The notes below the pieces were generated by a model. It searched no databases. It saw only the letters and a list, made by a program, of their open reading frames with translations, and was not told where the DNA came from. A program made the position numbers and the translations under genes. From an uncultured Flavobacteriales bacterium (GTDB lineage Bacteria; Bacteroidota; Bacteroidia; Flavobacteriales_D; Parvicellaceae): a DNA stretch of 9,228 nucleotides. Shown piece by piece: positions 5,978 to 9,228 of this stretch (positions are counted from its first letter, which is position 1; every line of letters starts with the position of its first letter). The stretch covers positions 1 to 9,228 of the forward strand of contig CALKFX010000075.1 of assembly GCA_938084875.1 (NCBI GenBank). Reading direction: 5' to 3'.

Positions 5978-7327
5978 ATGATTATAAATAACAGCAATGG
6001 CTTGAGACTAGAATTAATATTATTTGTAATTGTTGTTTTAGTTAATAATTGCACGATGAAACAAAAACTACAAGTAGTTGAGGACTACTATGTTCACGAT
6101 CAAAACAAAGAAAATACTAACCATTTAAAAAGTAAAGAATTACCATTTGAACAAAAAATATTTTCAAAGGATTTTAAAAGCCTAACCTTTAGTACAAAAT
6201 CATTAATACTTGGTGAGCCTTTATATAATATGAAATCTAAAATCCCAGTAATTATAAATTTTGACTTATTAAGAAATCATGGTGAATCAATTCAGTATGA
6301 AATAATTCATTGTAATAAAGACTGGAAAAAAAGTAATATTTTAACAATGGATGCCATTGATGGCTTTGACATTGACTATATAGAGAATCAAGAGATATCT
6401 TATGGACCAGTGCAACAATATGTAAACTACAATTTTACACTTCCAAATGACTATACAGATTTTTTAATTTCAGGTAATTATATAATTAAAATATTTACAG
6501 AAGGAGTAGAAGAAAAACCTTTGGCAACATTAAAATTCTATGTTAGTGAACAAATCTCTACCATTAATTTTCTTGTAGACAAATCTAGAGATGTTGAACA
6601 AAGTAAATATTTACAAGCCTTTGAGTTAGAATGCACTTATAATTCTAGCGATATTGTAGATCCTTATGAAAATATATCTATTAATGTTCAGCAAAATCAT
6701 CAAGAATTTGACCAGTACTGGTTATCTGGACCAAATTTTATAAAAGAAAACAAATTAGTATTCCTCCCATCGGAAGACCAATTTTTTAACGGAGGGAATG
6801 AATTTAGATTTTTTGACATGAGTTCTTTTAGAAATGGAAGTCAAAGAATTGAGAATATGATTTTTAAGGATACCATTTTCAATATCAACCTCAAAAAAGA
6901 TGTGAGAAGATCTTACAAACAATATCTTCAATATAAAGACATGAATGGTAGATTTTTTGTAAGAACTTATGATTTTGACGATGCTAATTCACAAGCAGAA
7001 TACGGAATGGTTAATTTCAGATTACCTATGAAGCAAATTAATAATGATAGTGTTTACCTTTTTGGACAACTTACTAATTGGACCATAGATAATGATTTTT
7101 TAATGACTTATGATTCCATAAATAATTACTACCAGAACAAAAGCTTTTTAAAACAAGGTTATTACAATTATATATATGTAGTGAAAAATAGAGATGGAAT
7201 AAGCACAAGAAAGATTGAAGGAGCTCATTTTGAAAGTAATAATGAATATATCTTGAAGATGTATTATAAAGACCCTTTAAACTTATGTGACAGGATATTA
7301 AACTATAAAGTGGCCAAGAGTAACTAG
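5978..7327 (+). CDS. Type IX secretion system plug-family protein (DUF5103), exported, possible lipoprotein
   Basis: The protein resembles the DUF5103 family, whose Flavobacterium member is the Plug that seals the periplasmic side of the T9SS outer-membrane translocon when no substrate is passing. The 449 residues begin with a hydrophobic export signal (about 11-22). Next comes NNC, with Cys25 as possible lipid-attachment site, then a polar linker (26-60). Two beta-rich regions follow. The second carries the family landmarks VDPYENISINVQQN (227-240), NGGNEFRFFD (271-280), DMNGRFFVRTYDFDD (321-335), VYLFGQLTNW (359-368) and LKQGYYNYIYVV (391-402). Family members are usually slightly shorter (about 400-430), and the surplus is at the N-terminus. 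An in-frame TAA 9 nt upstream limits the start to the ATG at 5978; starting at Met27 would remove the signal. It is transcribed divergently from nqrA. The family assignment is strong; the plug role is inferred from the family. Confidence 0.88.
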   Translation: MIINNSNGLRLELILFVIVVLVNNCTMKQKLQVVEDYYVHDQNKENTNHLKSKELPFEQKIFSKDFKSLTFSTKSLILGEPLYNMKSKIPVIINFDLLRNHGESIQYEIIHCNKDWKKSNILTMDAIDGFDIDYIENQEISYGPVQQYVNYNFTLPNDYTDFLISGNYIIKIFTEGVEEKPLATLKFYVSEQISTINFLVDKSRDVEQSKYLQAFELECTYNSSDIVDPYENISINVQQNHQEFDQYWLSGPNFIKENKLVFLPSEDQFFNGGNEFRFFDMSSFRNGSQRIENMIFKDTIFNINLKKDVRRSYKQYLQYKDMNGRFFVRTYDFDDANSQAEYGMVNFRLPMKQINNDSVYLFGQLTNWTIDNDFLMTYDSINNYYQNKSFLKQGYYNYIYVVKNRDGISTRKIEGAHFESNNEYILKMYYKDPLNLCDRILNYKVAKSN

Positions 7328-7339
7328 CTTTTAGTTACT
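7319..7339. terminator. Hairpin at the convergent gene ends, candidate bidirectional terminator
   Basis: AGTAACTA (7319-7326) and TAGTTACT (7332-7339) form a perfect 8-bp stem around the 5-nt loop GCTTT. The stem lies over the stop codons of both convergent genes, which leave no intergenic space for a conventional terminator. It is AT-rich and has no following U tract in either direction, so it would be weak on its own. The inverted repeat is certain; the terminator role is a positional inference. Confidence 0.4.
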
Positions 7340-8439
7340 AAATCTGCTAAATCCTTACCAACTGAAGCTCCTATAGCAACGCCCATACCTCCAAGTCGGA
7401 CTCCGCAAGAGACATTGTTAGATAATTGTTTCAAAATTGGTTTCTTTTTATCTCCAATTCCCATAATTCCACTCCATGAATAATCTATTTCAAAATTTAT
7501 ATTTGGAATAATAGTGTTTTTTAATAAATACTCAAGTTTTGATTGTACTATACTAGTCTGACCAAACTCCATGGTAGACTCGGATTTAAAATCTAAATTT
7601 CTTCCACCTCCAATTAAAATTCTTTGGTCAATATTCCTAAAATAATAATACCCTTGCTCCAAATGAAAAGTTCCTTTTACTTTTAAATTATCAATAGGTT
7701 TTGTTACCAACACTTGTGCTCTAGCAGGGATTATATTTTCATTTATTAGTTTTTTTGAAAATCCATTAGTTGCAAATAATAATTTGGAAGTATAAAAATC
7801 GCCATTATTAGTATGGACCTTAACATTGGTAATATTTTCAGAATAATTATTAACGATGGTGTTATTTAGAATTTTGACTCCACCTTGGAGACAAATTTTA
7901 AGTAGATGGGACATCATTTTCCCAGTATCTATTTGCCCTTCAAAAGTGTTCATTATGTACTTAGGAATACAATTTTTAAAACTAAACTTATTTTCTTCTA
8001 CATTGAAAACATTCTTCCCAAATAAAGGAATTAATAACTCATTGATATCATAAATCTTATTGACAGATTCTTCAAAAGAATTATTATCTAGAAAAAGTTC
8101 ATATCCAAAGTAATGCTGGTAATCTAAGTTTTTATCTCCAACAATTTTTCTTAGAGTTTTTAACCCCTGCCAGCGACTAGAAACCAACTCAACAACCTCT
8201 TGAGTAGTATGAGTTTTCAAATCACTAAGAAGCTCTGAAACACTTCCAAAGCATGCAAATCCTGCATTTTTAGTGCTAGCACCTTGAGGAAGAACTCCTT
8301 TTTCTAAAATAATTATTTTAGAATTTGGATATTTTTCTCGTAACGATATAGCACATGTTAAACCTACTATTCCACTACCAACAATGGTAAAGTCATTGCC
8401 ATTAAACCATTCTTTATTTTCCCAATAACTATAATTCAT
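7324..8439 (-). CDS. FAD-dependent oxidoreductase of the DAO family, substrate unknown
   Basis: This is a flavoprotein of the D-amino-acid oxidase / glycine oxidase fold (DAO family), predicted to oxidise an amine or amino-acid-like substrate. The start is placed at the ATG at 8439, giving 371 residues. It overlaps the stop of the upstream gene as TGATG, and the longer frame starting at 8496 would add a hydrophobic stretch lying wholly inside that gene. The dinucleotide-binding motif IVGSGIVGLTCA (19-30) is followed by the ribose-binding acidic residue in ILEKG (44-48). GASTKNAGFACFGS (53-66) resembles the FAD-contact loop of the PuuB/ThiO-like branch. The C-terminus has the usual flavin-contacting glycine-rich segment RLGGMGVAIGASVGKDLADL. 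No signal peptide or membrane segment is seen with this start. It is the third gene of the carotenoid-associated cluster. It could serve carotenoid modification or be unrelated housekeeping; the sequence does not decide. Confidence 0.85.
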   Translation of the reverse strand: MNYSYWENKEWFNGNDFTIVGSGIVGLTCAISLREKYPNSKIIILEKGVLPQGASTKNAGFACFGSVSELLSDLKTHTTQEVVELVSSRWQGLKTLRKIVGDKNLDYQHYFGYELFLDNNSFEESVNKIYDINELLIPLFGKNVFNVEENKFSFKNCIPKYIMNTFEGQIDTGKMMSHLLKICLQGGVKILNNTIVNNYSENITNVKVHTNNGDFYTSKLLFATNGFSKKLINENIIPARAQVLVTKPIDNLKVKGTFHLEQGYYYFRNIDQRILIGGGRNLDFKSESTMEFGQTSIVQSKLEYLLKNTIIPNINFEIDYSWSGIMGIGDKKKPILKQLSNNVSCGVRLGGMGVAIGASVGKDLADLVTKS

Positions 8440-9062
8440 CAAATATAAAACGAAAAGAAAAATAAGAGGAGGATAGTAATATATCCTAAGGACCAAGAAA
8501 ACATATTAGATTTATAATCTAAATATGTAAATATAGTTTGATTTAAAATTGCTACTAGAAACCAGTCAACATAATTTGAAAATGGAATTATATTATTTTT
8601 CCAAGACCAAAAATCTAGTTGGTTAGACAATGGCTCCATTACAACATCTATTAAAATCATTAACAAAGAAGATGTTATTATTATGAGAAAGTTATTTGAA
8701 AATAATTTACCAACTAAATCTCTTGAAACCAAACATAGTAAAAGCCAATTTGCTCCCATTATTATAGGGACACCATCCAATTTAAACCCTAAGGAATCAC
8801 CATAAGTATAATCGCCAAATAACCAACCAAAACAAACACCTATCCATTCAGAGAAAAAAGCTATTATATAAACCAAAGACATTAAAATAGAGTCTTTTCT
8901 GTTTGGTTTCACCCTGTAAAGGAATAACGATAATGGAATAACAATAGAAATAAAAGAAGTTTTCAGAAATAGCTCTGGAAATAAACGAATTCCTATAATT
9001 CCAGCAACATGAATAATTGCAATAAATATAATATCATAACTATAAGATCTAGGCAATTTCAT
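8439..9062 (-). CDS. CruF-like carotenoid biosynthesis membrane protein (DUF422 family)
   Basis: This is a polytopic membrane protein of the DUF422 carotenoid biosynthesis family. The family includes CruF (carotenoid 1,2-hydratase) and the haloarchaeal bisanhydrobacterioruberin hydratase, which add water to the terminal double bond of acyclic carotenoid ends. The 207 residues contain about six or seven hydrophobic segments. Family landmarks are SEWIGVCFGWLFGDYTYG (71-88), GVPIIMGANW (97-106), DVVMEPLSNQLDFWSW (139-154) and NYVDWF (163-168). The acidic residues Glu72, Asp84, Asp139 and Glu143 are typical of a membrane-embedded active site (inferred). The ATG at 9062 lies 14 nt inside the upstream desaturase gene, and the TGA at 8441-8439 overlaps the next start, so the three genes are probably co-transcribed. 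The combination with a CrtD/CrtI-type desaturase suggests a myxol- or saproxanthin-like end group, but hydratase activity is not proven. Confidence 0.83.
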   Translation of the reverse strand: MKLPRSYSYDIIFIAIIHVAGIIGIRLFPELFLKTSFISIVIPLSLFLYRVKPNRKDSILMSLVYIIAFFSEWIGVCFGWLFGDYTYGDSLGFKLDGVPIIMGANWLLLCLVSRDLVGKLFSNNFLIIITSSLLMILIDVVMEPLSNQLDFWSWKNNIIPFSNYVDWFLVAILNQTIFTYLDYKSNMFSWSLGYITILLLFFFSFYI

Positions 9063-9228
9063 TTAAAATTTTATTTGCAGTATTTACCCCTGATCTTAAT
9101 GCAAGAGGCATTCCACCACCTGGATGAACTGTCCCTCCCACATAGTACAAATCTTTTATTTTTTGATCTTGATTTTGCTTTCTTTTCATGATTGAATAAA
9201 TAGAATTCTGGTGATTGCCATATAATGA
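9049..9228 (-). CDS. CrtI/CrtD-family carotenoid desaturase, C-terminal fragment (window edge)
   Basis: Only the last 59 residues and the TAG stop (9051-9049) are in the window; the frame is open to the right edge. The fragment contains SLYGNHQNS (1-9) and DLYYVGGTVHPGGGMPLAL (26-44). This is the conserved C-terminal FAD-contact signature of phytoene desaturase-type flavoproteins (CrtI, CrtN, CrtD), usually GGSVHPGGG followed by a short helix. The family makes conjugated double bonds in carotenoids in the membrane. The fragment cannot tell CrtI (phytoene desaturase) from CrtD (hydroxycarotenoid 3,4-desaturase). The neighbouring CruF-like gene, which overlaps it by 14 nt, makes CrtD attractive because a hydratase and CrtD act in succession. 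No gene symbol is given for that reason. Confidence 0.85.
   Translation of the reverse strand, partial: SLYGNHQNSIYSIMKRKQNQDQKIKDLYYVGGTVHPGGGMPLALRSGVNTANKILNEIA

Noticed and set aside
8440..8496. The longer N-terminus of the DAO oxidoreductase starting at 8496, which would add a hydrophobic 19-residue leader
   Set aside because: The added part lies wholly inside the CruF-like gene, while the ATG at 8439 overlaps that gene's stop as TGATG and sits just before the FAD-binding motif, as usual for this family.

Overview
The window looks like a chromosomal fragment from a Bacteroidota bacterium, most likely a marine-type flavobacterium. The evidence is the strongly AT-rich DNA, A-rich leaders without Shine-Dalgarno sequences, a Bacteroidetes-type promoter (TTG, 18 nt, TAAATTTG), a type IX secretion (T9SS) plug-family protein, and a carotenoid cluster with a CruF-type membrane protein. 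No mobile element, CRISPR array, tRNA or rRNA was seen. No stretch over 300 bases lacks a gene; the only real gap is the 99 bp at 5879-5977.

Left block (1-5878, minus strand): a complete-order nqrABCDEF operon encoding the Na+-translocating NADH:quinone oxidoreductase. nqrF runs off the left edge. Gaps between genes are 17, 1, 10, 9 and 18 nt. The key cofactor residues are visible: SGAT in NqrB and a variant SGGT in NqrC for covalent FMN, one cysteine pair each in NqrD and NqrE for the intramembrane Fe-S centre, and the 2Fe-2S, FAD and NADH motifs in NqrF. NqrB starts at GTG.

Middle (5879-7327): a compact divergent regulatory region with a good nqrA promoter lying over a perfect 18-bp palindrome, plus two smaller inverted repeats. 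It is followed on the plus strand by a DUF5103/T9SS plug-family protein with an N-terminal export signal and a possible but non-standard lipidation cysteine.

Right block (7324-9228, minus strand): three tightly overlapping genes. They are the C-terminal end of a CrtI/CrtD-family carotenoid desaturase, a CruF-like carotenoid biosynthesis membrane protein, and a DAO-family FAD-dependent oxidoreductase coupled to it by a TGATG overlap. The last gene converges tail to tail on the plug gene: the two TAG stops share one CTAG, inside an 8-bp hairpin.

In function, the window joins primary energy conversion (NADH oxidation driving Na+ export), one protein connected with energy-driven T9SS export, and membrane pigment synthesis. 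I did not find a clearly new system. The points most worth a second look are the palindrome cluster between nqrA and the plug gene, the coupling of an unassigned flavin oxidoreductase to carotenoid genes, and the NqrC flavinylation-site variant.
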